Shown here: piece after piece, positions 31,863-42,029 of the stretch
Layout: each line of letters opens with the position of its first letter
Position numbering within the stretch: position 1 is the stretch's first letter
Assembly (NCBI RefSeq): GCF_910592395.1
Contig: NC_088313.1
Coordinates: 13,534,437 to 13,594,436, forward strand
DNA: 60,000 nucleotides
Direction of reading: 5' to 3'
Source of the DNA: Lineus longissimus
Lineage: Eukaryota > Nemertea > Pilidiophora > Heteronemertea > Lineidae
The notes under the pieces: model-generated
The model's input: only the letters and a program-made list of their open reading frames with translations
Database searches by the model: none
What the model was told of the DNA's origin: nothing
Translations under genes and position numbers: made by a program

Positions 31863-32322
31863 TGGGCAGAGACCTGTATTCATCCGCGACCGGAAGAGTC
31901 ACATAGAGCTTATCAAAATGTGAAGTTGTGGTAAATACATGGCTGGGATGGACCAAAGTGGAATTAATTCTCAATCTGTGGTTGATTCTTAATCTACAGA
32001 GTCAGGCCATCACAGAAATATGCTGTTTGATAATATATTTAAGAAAATGTGGTCTCACTGGTCAGTTTAGAACTTGTACTTTGACAGGGCCATATCAATG
32101 CGCCAGTGACGTTTTGATGGATATGGTGTACGGAAATCTTTTTTTCTCAGGCAATCGGTATTGGAATTTTTTAAAACTTTATTATGCTATTGGCAAAGGG
32201 TTCTTCTTGACACATATAAAATTTTGTGCAGATTGATTGGTCCAATGAGTACTTTTTTTACCAAAACCTATGCACAACAATGTACACGTAATGTACACAT
32301 GTTTTAATAGAGGACTCTGGCC
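31863..32322 (-). mobile_element. Probable LINE 3' UTR
   Basis: Lies downstream of LINE ORF2 on the minus strand. The same segment, separated from the ORF, is found at 5834-6293, which marks both ends as insertion boundaries. No poly-A tail visible. Confidence 0.55.
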
Positions 32323-35300
32323 GGATCTGTATACGTTTTATGGCATCTGGGGCACTGTGTCGGCTCGGATAGAATTGTAAGCGTGTTGATTCTTGCGATG
32401 AAGGCAAAGTTTTTCTTAATCAAAGGATATTCTAAAGCGGCTAGCCAGATGAGCGAGGGATAGTCCAATGATTTTTCGATTTCGAGAGTTCTGTTAAGAC
32501 CGTTATTCGCTCTACATTTTTCGGCAAATAAAAAGTTTTCGTGATTGATAATGGTTATTTTCGTGAGTGATTTGAGCGTATGCCCCTGCGGCAGTACAGG
32601 TAAAGAAAATGTTTCACTGCTAATAAAGCTTTCAAGAATATAGCGGAGACCATATTTGTCTAATGCAACGCATAGTTGGGGAATAAAACCTCTATGTTCG
32701 TTGTTTCTCCTTTGACAGAATGCTTTACAGCGGAACTCGAACACTTGTGGCGGCAGTGAATGCTCGGGCATTATGGAAAGTTGTTTGAAAAACAGGATGC
32801 ACTTTTCATCTAATAAACCTCTCAAACTACATTGTCCTATCATCGCTTGTGAAATCACTGTTCGCGTGTTCCTACTGAAGCCCTGCATTCGTTTTAAACA
32901 GAATCGATGGGCGCGTTCGAGAATGAGGAGGTCAGATTCAGACATTTGGGACCAGAGTTCACATCCATATAGGGCTCTGGGTAAACAAATGAGACGATAG
33001 AGCTTTACGCTGCAGAACGGATTGAACGAATTGGGTTGGATTCCCGGTCCTAAGATTGACATTAGTGAGCCTTTCAGCTTTTGAGCAGCCGATATTGCAA
33101 TGTTGGTTGATTTTGGATATTTGTTCAGTGTTATCCCGAGGTGTACAGTAGATGTGGTTTCAGCAATGGACATAGGCCCTAGCCACCATGTTCGAAATTC
33201 CTTCAATCTTTTCCAATGTTGCGCAGATTCACCAAATACAACTACTGCACATTAATTTGTCGTAGTTGAAGTCATATCTCCAATTGAGCGAATATCGGAA
33301 ACTGCACAGGAGCATGCGGTCCAATCCATATTTTGTTAGCGAAAGTACGGCTAGGTCATCCGCGTGGCACGGAGACCCGCAGTTGATTTCTCCGAGGCGA
33401 GCACCTACACCAAGGTATTTTAGATTGTCTAGCAGTTCGTTGATGTACAGTAGGTAAAGCCATGTTGAAAGTACGCCACCTTGCCTTACGCCCTGTCGAA
33501 CGTTAAACCAATCAGATCGCACATTGTTTTCGACTACACAGCTTTGTATATCCGTGTAGCACGCTTTGATCAGGCTCCATAGAGGACCTTGTATACCGAA
33601 CGTATGCAGTTTATATAGCAGGTCACCATGCCAAACAGTGTCAAATGCTTTGGCGGTATCTGAGAAACAGGCATAAACTTTCGAGTGTCTCTCTAGCATG
33701 TGGGCAACAGTCTCTTGCAAAACGAAGGATGTGGAAACGCAGCTTCTTCCGACCTGGTAGGCACTTTGCTGTTTATTTGGAAAGTTCATGTCATTTTCAG
33801 CTACCCACGCATTTATTGGTGAAAGTATCACGCGTTCGAGAGATTGTATACTGACGGCAGCAAGGTAATTGGGCGGTAACTTTGCGGGGCATTTTTGTCT
33901 TTTCCTTTGCCTTTATATAGGGTATGAATGACTCCTTGTTTGGCAGGTTTTGGAACGTGAGACGTTTTAAGAATTGAATTAAACAAGGACGCAAGAAGTG
34001 TATGCAATGCATTGCCTCCGTATTTTATGTGTTCATTTGAGATGCCGTCAATTCCACACGCTTTGTCATGTTTTAGCATTTTTATCTCAGCCTTGATCTC
34101 ATCAATTCACCGTAAAAGGTTGGTCAAGAGCGGGGATATGCACGGCGTGGTCGGCAGAGTCCTTTTCAATTGTTTCTAAAGTATGCTCGATATGTTCTTT
34201 GAATGTTTCCTCGTATTTACTGGTCGTATCTGGCGTGAATACGTTTGCGAAATACTCGGCCCACTTTCTGCTGATGTCAGCAGAACTGTAGTAAGTTGTG
34301 CCACCAAAGCGCATTGGTGGAGGAGCTGATGGAGGCTGGCGTCGATGTCTTTTCAGCAATTTCCAGAATAAGCCTTGGTCAATTTCCGCAGCAGAGCTTA
34401 AACTGTTGTAAAATTCATTCTCAAGATAAGCATCGAGTTTTCTAAGTTCTGCTCGAAATATGCGAATATGCGAATATGTAGAGTTCGGGTCACCCGACTT
34501 ACCGGCTTTTAGCCACTCGTATCTAGCAAGGCGCATGTTTTTGTGGAGAGATTTAAGACAGTTATCCCAACGAGGACGGCATCGCTTGCGGGATTTCCTT
34601 TGTGGAATGGTCATTTCGGCGGCATTGCTCATAGCGCGAGTTATATTGCAATAGAGGGAGTCAACCTCTTTTGAGGTGGGATCTCCATTTACTTGGATGA
34701 CTGAAAGTTCCTGTCTGAGTACTTGGCGATAGCTTACTATTTTATCGAACTCGCCCTGAAGACAACGTCTCCATTGAAGAGTTTTTCGCGAATCTAGGAC
34801 AGGATTCGAGGTTTGTCTGACGCGTTGCTGAAGATTTTTAAGATTGTAAACACGGGCAAATGATCCGACGTATTCAAAAGTTCCTCGTCAATTACTTTGC
34901 TACACTGTGCATTTTCGAGCATCACTGGCGAAACACAAATGTGGTCGATCAGGGTTTTGTTAGAACCCTCGAATGGATCAAACGTGTAGGCAGGTCCTGA
35001 ACACAAGTTGCTAACAGGAATAGAAAGGAGGTTCAATCTGTCCAACAGAGATTGAAGAGCTCTGGTTCTTTGGCAGGATGCCACACTGGGGGTTCTTTCA
35101 CCACTAATCTGAGCGTTGAGGTCCCCCATTATCACTATTTCCCCGGTGGGACTGTAGAATTCGCATAGTTCGAATAGATAATCTACGTATTCCGCATAGA
35201 AGTTTGTGGGATAGTTTGAACTCGGTAGGTATGCCATAAAGAAAAACACAGGCCTCTGTGAGGGGAGGGCTAGGCTGACCCCCACCACACGGTCGCTGTC

Positions 35301-35606
35301 TAAATTAAGCACTCGGACGAAGGGCGAAAGGCATTTTTTCCACAGGAAAGATGTGCCACCTTTCCCGCGCCTGCATCGGTCACTTATAAAAAGGTCGTTG
35401 GCGGCTACGCCAAATGATTCGTTATTACCATTGATCGACTGTAGGAAGTCTAGAGAGTCTGGGTATAACCAGTGTTCACAGATACCGATGAGGTCGAGGT
35501 CGCGTGTACGCAGGAGGTAATCCACGTAGGATGCACCGGCCACCACGCCGCGTGCGTTCCAGCAGGCGATACGTAATCCGTTTTCTAGAATGCGTATAGT
35601 GGCCAT
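32304..35606 (-). pseudogene. LINE ORF2: endonuclease and reverse transcriptase, copy 1
   Basis: The endonuclease (35606-34794) has RIACWNARGV, DLIGICEHWL, IVIMGDLNAQ and NTSDHLPVF, the AP-endonuclease motifs of target-primed LINEs. After a stop/frameshift, 34632-34102 is the linker; 34079-33828 has KACGIDGISNEHIKYGG and YRPITLLPSVY; 33831-33229 has QSAYQVGRSC, CFSDTAKAFDTVWH (motif A) and CHADDLAVLS (ADD box, with His for the usual Tyr/Phe). 33206-32304 has PRALYGCELWSQ and a CPRCHKTYTDP C-terminal zinc-binding stretch. At least three frame breaks are shared with copy 2, so decay preceded the duplication. Clade probably CR1/L2-like. Confidence 0.9.
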
Positions 35607-35624
35607 GATTATTGTACAAAGAAA

Positions 35625-36510
35625 CTAATCGAACCACTCACGACACAGCACACCATCAGGCCAGAAATACTCCTCGAGTAGCGCATGCTTATCATCCATG
35701 TCCACAATAATCTTTGCTGATTGGGTTCCCCTGATTTTGCTTTTAATCAGACGAACCGTAGGTGATTGAATATTGCGATTTGAGAGGAACGTAACAATCG
35801 ATTCGGAGGTTGAGCGAGGCGAGATGAATCCAACGAAAAGAGGTGCTCTCCTTCTACGGTGCCGCCGTACTACACCGACAAATCCGCAGTTTTCGGTTAA
35901 GTGAGGGTCATTATGATGACCCTCTCGCATTTCTGTCGGTTTTAAAGAGCTCGTATCTCTCTCGGTTGTGCATTGATTCGTAGAGATGATTGTCTCGATC
36001 TTCCTTGGTGGCGGGTTGGTTTGTCGGTTCGTTTTTTCCGATGACTCCCTTGCGAATTCGAATACGAATTCGGATGACCTGCTTGTGTCCACAGTCACCT
36101 TGTTATCGCGATGAACTGATTCCTGCGGTTTGGGTGCTTTCGAGGTCGCAGCAACATCATGTGACTCACTCGAAAATGTCATCTTTGTAATGTCGCGTTC
36201 AACTGCGCTGAGCCTTGACCGAAGTGCAGCTGCTTCTTTCTTGTCAGCTGGAAGCTCAGTGTCGTCTCTTTCTAACAGTTTCGAAACACTTTTGGCGGTT
36301 GATTTTAGGTCCGATTTGAACAGTTTCTAGTCTTTTCGCAGTTTACTCACACCTGAGTCGCGTGAGTCTTTGATTCTCTCCCAAGCAAGCTTTATTTCAT
36401 TGAATTCCCCGGGCAGTTTACCTAACATGTTACACTTTTTTTCTAATGAGTTTAGACGGGACGAGAAATCAGATTTCATTTCGTTCAAGTGTTTTTCAAG
36501 CTTATCGGTT
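35625..36510 (-). pseudogene. LINE ORF1, copy 1
   Basis: The protein upstream of ORF2 has a heptad-rich N-terminal part (SSRLNSLEKKCNMLGKL), a polar linker and a C-terminal RRM-like part ending in VLCREWFD, a common ending of LINE ORF1 proteins that bind the RNA. A TAG at about 36328 interrupts the coiled coil. Copy 2 lacks that stop but has its own 1-bp deletions and a TGA. Ends 19 bp before ORF2 starts. Confidence 0.75.
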
Positions 36511-36599
36511 CTGCATTTTCCCGTTCTAGAGAAAGGTTAGGGTTAGCATAATAGATCATTATAAAGATGATATAAGGATCCGTGTATATTTGGTGCTGG

Positions 36600-36660
36600 C
36601 AGCTGCCCCGGTGGCTACGTGGGTAGAGCGGTTTGCCTAGGTTACTGGATCGCATCCCAC
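36600..36660 (+). repeat. tRNA-derived SINE remnant
   Basis: GCCCCGGTGGCTACGTGGGTAGAGCG resembles a tRNA 5' half with an A box. GGATCGCATCC is a slightly damaged B box at suitable spacing. No full cloverleaf can be drawn, so this is not a functional tRNA gene. Confidence 0.6.
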
Positions 36661-37366
36661 TAGCTAGGCCGTTTTCAAGCATTGTCAAAAATACATAATT
36701 GGCTGGTTTCCTCTCTTGGCATTTGCTGTGGTTGGAGTAGGGCGCCGTAACCATGGCAACCATCTTATTATGCATGCAAGCATACCCGCGGTTCAAACTT
36801 GCGTCGGCGGTGTAGAGTTTCGAATCACCATGGAGAGTTTTTTTAGGTCATATTTATATTCAGAAGCAAGGGAGATGATGAACTTCTGTCTGGCGGTGAA
36901 ATGGGGCAGCTAGTTAGGATAATGTTCAACAATTGTCGTTCCGAGTCCATGCTCTTCATATCCTTTCTGAAAGAACACTTCAAATTGTCAACTGCCATTT
37001 TTCTTATCCTGTTACGCATGTAGATGAATCTCTTACTCATGCGCATTCGCAACCGGATACAAAATGCGGAACTATTATTGATGCAGTTCGTGCGGCTTGA
37101 TATCCTCAATAGGTATTGATCATTCTTTGAGAAAGTAATGAGTGTTGTTACTACCTGTTGAAAGAGGACTAACGCCAAGGATTATTCGAACGTTGATCTT
37201 GCCCCATGCCGAGTTACCGGCAGTGAATGTCAATCCTAAAGTCTCCTACTTTTACCGCCAACCCAATAGGGTGTGAAATCTGTCAGACACACTCATAAAC
37301 GGGTGGCCAATGAATTTGTTCGACACACAAAGTGATTGAATGACGGCCTGAATTGATATTGCCGTG
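36661..37366. other. End of duplication copy 1
   Basis: No gene seen. More diverged from copy 2 than the LINE region, with many substitutions and small indels. Homology stops after GAATTGATATTGCC at 37366. Confidence 0.6.
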
Positions 37367-38449
37367 ACCATCCAATCGACAGTGCAACCGTGGAACCTCC
37401 GATGCCATCAAGGCTTTACTGCAAGGGGTATGATAGACAGGGATTCACCTAGTTCAATTCGTCGCCATATTGAAAAAGCGCCATGATTGTGACGCTGGCG
37501 GAAGAGTAATTGGGTACAAATAGTCCCAGATAATCGTATAATTCAATATTGCGACAGAGTTTTCTTGACTCCATATCGTATTTATATAGCTCGGTGATAT
37601 TATAGATTATGCCCGCAGTTGATTTAAATGTTTGAATGGCTTTCTCAAAAAATTTTTAGAAGCGAGGTCAACAGGGTCAAAAGAAATAGTCTTTGGCGCC
37701 AATGATGTCAGCAATGCCGGATTTGAATTAAGATTCGAGTCGATTCTTTTTGAGTCGGAAATGCCCATGCACACGGCAATCGCATCTATATAGCTCCGTG
37801 CAGTGATTTGAAGGGACAATTTCGGTGTGAGATTTAGGTGGCCAGGAAGATGATATGTAATTTGAAATCTATCCGCCTGCTCATCACTGTACACAATGTA
37901 GTTACAAACTAAATGCTCATCACTAATAATGAATTTAGCGTGTAATGTGAGACGGGTTTGACATGACTTGCAAATCTTAGATTTTTGGGCAAATGTACAG
38001 TTACATTCCGTTTTGGTGAGATCTTTTTTTGCCGTTTTTGGAATCGAAGTCAACCAAAATAGTTGTTGGCCTCAATGTACCCTCGGGAATTCAAGCCGCC
38101 GACTAGTCAAACCATTCTCTGGAGTGCTCGAACACCTGGAATCAGTGTGTACTTCAGCTTGAAAAGTTCGGGCGAAGGGGTTTTCCTCATGATAATATTC
38201 ACAATGGTATAAGATGATGGTATAAGAGGGCCGGCGAATCTAGGAACTGGAAGAAGAGGGAGCGTGCACTGCATTTCTCATCAAAATTCCTGGACAGGTG
38301 TGTTCCAAAATTTCATGAGTGGTCAATTAAAAAAAGTTTACATCAATTAGGAGCCGTGCGTCTGGTGCACCCGCTTGGATCCGCGCCTAATAAACGTACA
38401 CGAATGAATAATAATAAGAAAATGTTTAGAAAAGACAGGAAAAATAGAT

Positions 38450-38520
38450 TCGCCGGGATTCGAACCCGTGACCATCCAATCCGCAGTGCAACCGTCTAAC
38501 CGCCGAGGCCATCGAGGCCT
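38450..38520 (-). repeat. tRNA-like promoter segment in array unit
   Basis: On the minus strand: A-box-like TGGCCTCGGCGG (38501-38512) and a perfect B box GTTCGAATC (38457-38465) closed by a CGGG/CCCG T-arm. The acceptor ends do not pair, so it is tRNA-derived rather than a tRNA gene. A second copy is at 39998-40062. Confidence 0.7.
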
Positions 38521-38831
38521 TACTGAAGAGGTATGATAGACGACAGGAATTCACCTCGTTCAGTTCGTCGCCATATTGAAAAAGCGCCATGATTGTGACG
38601 AGGTCACGCTGGCGGAAGAGTAATTGGGTACAAATAGTCCCAGATAATCGTATAATTCAATATTGCGACAGAGTTTTCTTGATATATCGTATTTATATAG
38701 CTCGGTGATATTATAGATTATGCTTGCAGTTGATTTAAATGTTTGAATGGCTTTCTCAAAAATTTTCTAGAAGCAAGGTCAACAGGGTCAAAAGAAATAG
38801 TCTTTGGCGCCAATGATGTCAGCAATGCCGG

Positions 38832-39035
38832 TGTAACATCTGTGGTTGTTCCCCATGTTTCAGTGTTTCCAAACAATAGGCAGCTAGAGAGACCATGACT
38901 TTTCAATAGGGGGGATACACAGAAATACTCGTCAATCTATTTTTGAGCGTTCCCAAACAATGAGGGGAAACACTCAAAAACAGAAACACTCAAAAACAGA
39001 AACACTCAAAAACAGAAACACTCAAAAACATTACA
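38832..39035. mobile_element. 204-bp MITE with CCGG target duplication
   Basis: TGTAACA...ATTACA termini, CCGG on both sides (38828-38831, 39036-39039). Units 1 and 3 of the array have the empty site with a single CCGG. Internally four AACACTCAAAAACAG repeats (38970-39030). TGTAA ends with a 4-bp duplication recall Ginger-type elements, but this is unproven. Confidence 0.8.
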
Positions 39036-40830
39036 CCGGATTTGAATTAAGATTCGAGTCGATTCTTTTGGAGTCGGAAATGCCCATGCATACGGCAATC
39101 GCATCTATATAGCTCCGTGCACGTGATTTGAAGGGACAATTTCGGTGTATGATTTAGGTGGCCAGGAAGATGATATGTAATTTGAAATCTATCCGCCTGC
39201 TCATCACTGTAGTTACAAACTAAATGCTCATCACTAATAATGAATTTAGCGTGTAATGTGAGACGGGTTTGACATGACTTGCAAATCTTAGATTTTTGGG
39301 CAAATGTACAGTTACATTCCGTTTAGGTGAGATCTTTTTTGCCGTTTTTGGAATCGAAGTCAACCAAAATAGTTGTTGGCCTCAATGTACCCTCGGGAAT
39401 TCAAGCCGCCGACTAGTCAAACCATTCTCTGGAGTGCTCGAACACCTGGAATCAGTGTGTACTTCAGCTTGAAAAGTTCGGGCGAAGGGGTTTTCCTCAT
39501 GATAATATTCACAATGGTATAAGATGATGGTATAAGAGGGCAGGCGAATCTATAGGAACAGGAAGAAGAGGGAGCGTGCACTGCATTTCTCATCGAAATT
39601 CCTGGAAAGGTGTGTTCCAAAATTTCATGAGTGGTCAATTAAAAAAGTTTACATCAATTAGGAGCCGTGTGTCTGGCGCACCCGCTTGGATCCGCGCCTG
39701 ATAAACGTACATGAATGAATAATAATAAGAAAATGTTTAGAAAAGACAGGAAAAATAGATTCGCCGGGATTCGAACCCGAATCTAGGAACTGGAAGAAGA
39801 GGGAGCGTGCACTGCATTTTCTCACCAAAATTCCTGGACAGGTGTGTTCCAAAATTTCATGAGTGGTCAATTAAAAAAAAGTTTACATCAATTAGGAGCC
39901 GTGCGTCTGGTGCACCCGCTTGGATCCGCGCCTGATAAACGTACATGAATGAATAATAATAAGAAAATGTTTAGAAAAGACAGGAAAAATAGATTCGCCG
40001 GGATTCGAACCCGTGACCATCCAATACGCAGTGCAACCGTCTAACCGCCGAGGCCATCGAGGCCTTACTGAAGAGGTATGATAGACGACAGGGATTCACC
40101 TCGTTCAGTTCGTCGCCATATTGAAAAAGCGCTATGATTGTGACGAGGTCACGCTGGCGGAAGAGTAATTGGGTACATATAGTCCCAGATAATCGTATAA
40201 TTCAATATTGTGACAGAGTTTTCTTGATATATCGTATTTATATGGCTCGGTGATATTATAGATTATGCTCGCAGTTGATTTAAATGTTTGAATGGCTTTC
40301 TCAAAAAATTTTTAGAAGCGAGGTCAACAGGGTCAAAAGAAATAGTCTTTGGCGCCAATGATGTCAGCAATGCCGGATTTGAATTAAGATTCGAGTCGAT
40401 TCTTTTGGAGTCAGAAATGCCCATGCACACGGCAATCGCATCTATATAGCTCCGTGCACGTGATTTGAAGGGACAATTTCGGTGTGAGATTTAGGTGGCC
40501 AGGAAGATGATATGTAATTTTAATCTATTCGCCTGCTCATCACTGTAGTTACAAACTAAATGCTCATCACTAATAATGAATTTAGCGTGTAATGTGAGAC
40601 GGGTTTGACGTGACTTGCAAATCTTAGATTTTTGGGCAAATGTACAGTTACATTCCGTTTTGGTGAGATCTTTTTTTGCCGTTTTTAGAATCGAAGTCAA
40701 CCAAAATAGTTGTTGGCCTCAATGTACCCCCGGGAATTCAAGCCGCCGACTAGTCAAACCATTCTCTGGAGTGCTCGAACACCTGGAATCAGTGTGTTCT
40801 TCAGCTTGAAAAGTTCGGGTGAAGGGGTTT

Positions 40831-40912
40831 TGGGTTACTGAAAACTTGGCTGTTTCCTCTCTTCCTGCATCTTAAACAAGAGCCAGTCTTCTCCAAGGTG
40901 GGTTACTGAAAA
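40831..40912 (-). repeat. Inverted copy of the 70-bp tandem-repeat unit
   Basis: Reverse complement contains CAGTAACCCACCTTGGAGAA and AAGACTGGCTC, matching units at 454-730 and 41750-42026. It lies immediately upstream of copy 2, in opposite orientation to the main array. Confidence 0.7.
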
Positions 40913-41280
40913 AGCTTTACATTTTTTCCTGCGAACACAACTGTATCCATCAGAAGTCTATCGGTAAAATGAAAAACCCCTGATCGATTTCGAAATTCGA
41001 AAATACCAGTAAGAGCTATTTTTCATTTCGGTGATGAAATCCCTCTACGCGATGCATATTTGTGTCGGCAGAAGAACCCTTATTTCTAATAGTGTATGTA
41101 AACAATATTTCATTTAACGATGTAGCTATGGCTTTATACCCCAGTTTCGGACTTTCGGACGAAAAATGATTTGTACAATACATGTACATGTACATGTACT
41201 TACAAGCGTGGATTGATTGGATTGGTTTACTAACCTCTCGGTGGCAGCCTCTCTAATGGCATGTTTCTGTCTTATTTCAG

Positions 41281-41400
41281 CTGGCGCCATTGCATGACCC
41301 ATGTCGAGGTTGACTACGTGCCTGATTGGACGTTGTACAATACTTACGATCAGTGGGACCAACAGTGCCGATGCGAGGAGGATGGGTCGGTCAGCTGCAA
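41281..41400 (+). CDS. VWC-like exon, copy 2 (complete exon)
   Basis: A 120-bp exon with a good acceptor (TTTCTGTCTTATTTCAG ending 41280) and donor (GTAAGC from 41401). Frame: one base, 39 codons, two bases, so both flanking introns have the same phase and the exon could be gained or skipped without a shift. The peptide contains WRHCMTHVEVDYVPD and then WDQQCRCEEDGSVSC, a C-x-C ... C arrangement typical of VWC modules of secreted or membrane proteins. Sequence identical to copy 1 where both are visible. Confidence 0.65.
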
Positions 41401-41749
41401 GTAAGCATCGGCCAAGGAGCCTAACATCTGTGTCTAAGTGAGGAAACCATGTATATGTAGGAAAATACGGACTGTTGCCTTGACACCCAAATAGTAATAT
41501 AGAGGCCCGAATGAGAAATAAATATGCTGGCTTCAGAAGTAGAGTAATTAATGTTTCCTCGTTATCTTTATCGCATCTCAAGAACAATCCCCTTTGTCTT
41601 GAGAGATGTCACTTCGAGCTCGAGGGATATCAGTGTGACGTCAACATGAAGTCATCAATTACCCCGATACTATTAGCGAAACTGCCAAATTGATATTGAA
41701 ATTAAATGAACTCAACATTGTCCCCAGTTTTTTGAACCTACATATCCTA

Positions 41750-42026
41750 GGGAAGACTGGCTTCTGTCGTAGCTGCATGAAGGGAGGAAAGAGCCAAGTC
41801 TTCAGTCAGTAACCCACTTTGGGGAGACTGGTTTCTGTCATAGTTGCAGGAGGGGAGGAAAGAGCAAAGTTTTCAGTAACCAACTTAGGGAAGACAGGCT
41901 ACTGTCATAGTTGTACGAGGGAAAAATTGTCAAGTTTTCAGTATATAACCCGCCTTGGGAAGACTGGCTACTGTCGTAGCGGCACGAAGGGTGGAAACAC
42001 AATAGGGTGTAAAAAAGCCGTTTGTA
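41750..42026 (+). repeat. Tandem repeat of about 70 bp, copy 2
   Basis: Same four units as 454-730. First difference from copy 1 is AAGGGAC versus AATTGAC just after the array. Confidence 0.8.
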
Positions 42027-42029
42027 CTT

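Larger units (their letters stand above)
1..37366. repeat. Large duplication, copy 1 (interrupted)
   Basis: Blocks 1-2536, 5048-5119, 22250-23829 and 26372-37366 match 41297-56507 in the same order and orientation. Three stretches (2537-5047, 5119-22243, 23830-26371) have no counterpart in copy 2. By hand count the ORF at 29858-30865 and its short 5' extension differ at 4 of 1062 positions, and 1-2500 at about 8. Homology stops at 37366 in a shared stretch after which the two sequences diverge abruptly. The left limit is outside the window. It could be a real tandem duplication or two alleles assembled side by side. Confidence 0.95.
37367..40829. repeat. Tandem array of about 1.1 kb composite units
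   Basis: Unit 1 37366-38469, unit 2 38470-39779 (enlarged by a MITE), a partial unit 39780-40011 and unit 3 40012-40829. Joins fall within a tRNA-like segment. A minus-strand frame in unit 1 (38053-37607, with CNC and CKSC cysteine pairs) is frameshifted in units 2 and 3 by one base, so I do not call it a gene. A further fragment lies at 57506-57612. Confidence 0.88.

Noticed and set aside
36536-36552. Telomeric repeat (GGTTAGGGTTAGC)
   Set aside because: Only two units; too short to mean more than chance or an old repair scar.
37607-38053. 148-codon cysteine-containing ORF in the array
   Set aside because: Two other units carry a one-base difference that breaks the frame, so the open frame is probably accidental.
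38450-38520. Functional tRNA gene
   Set aside because: A and B boxes are present but acceptor arms do not pair and the segment is part of a larger repeat.
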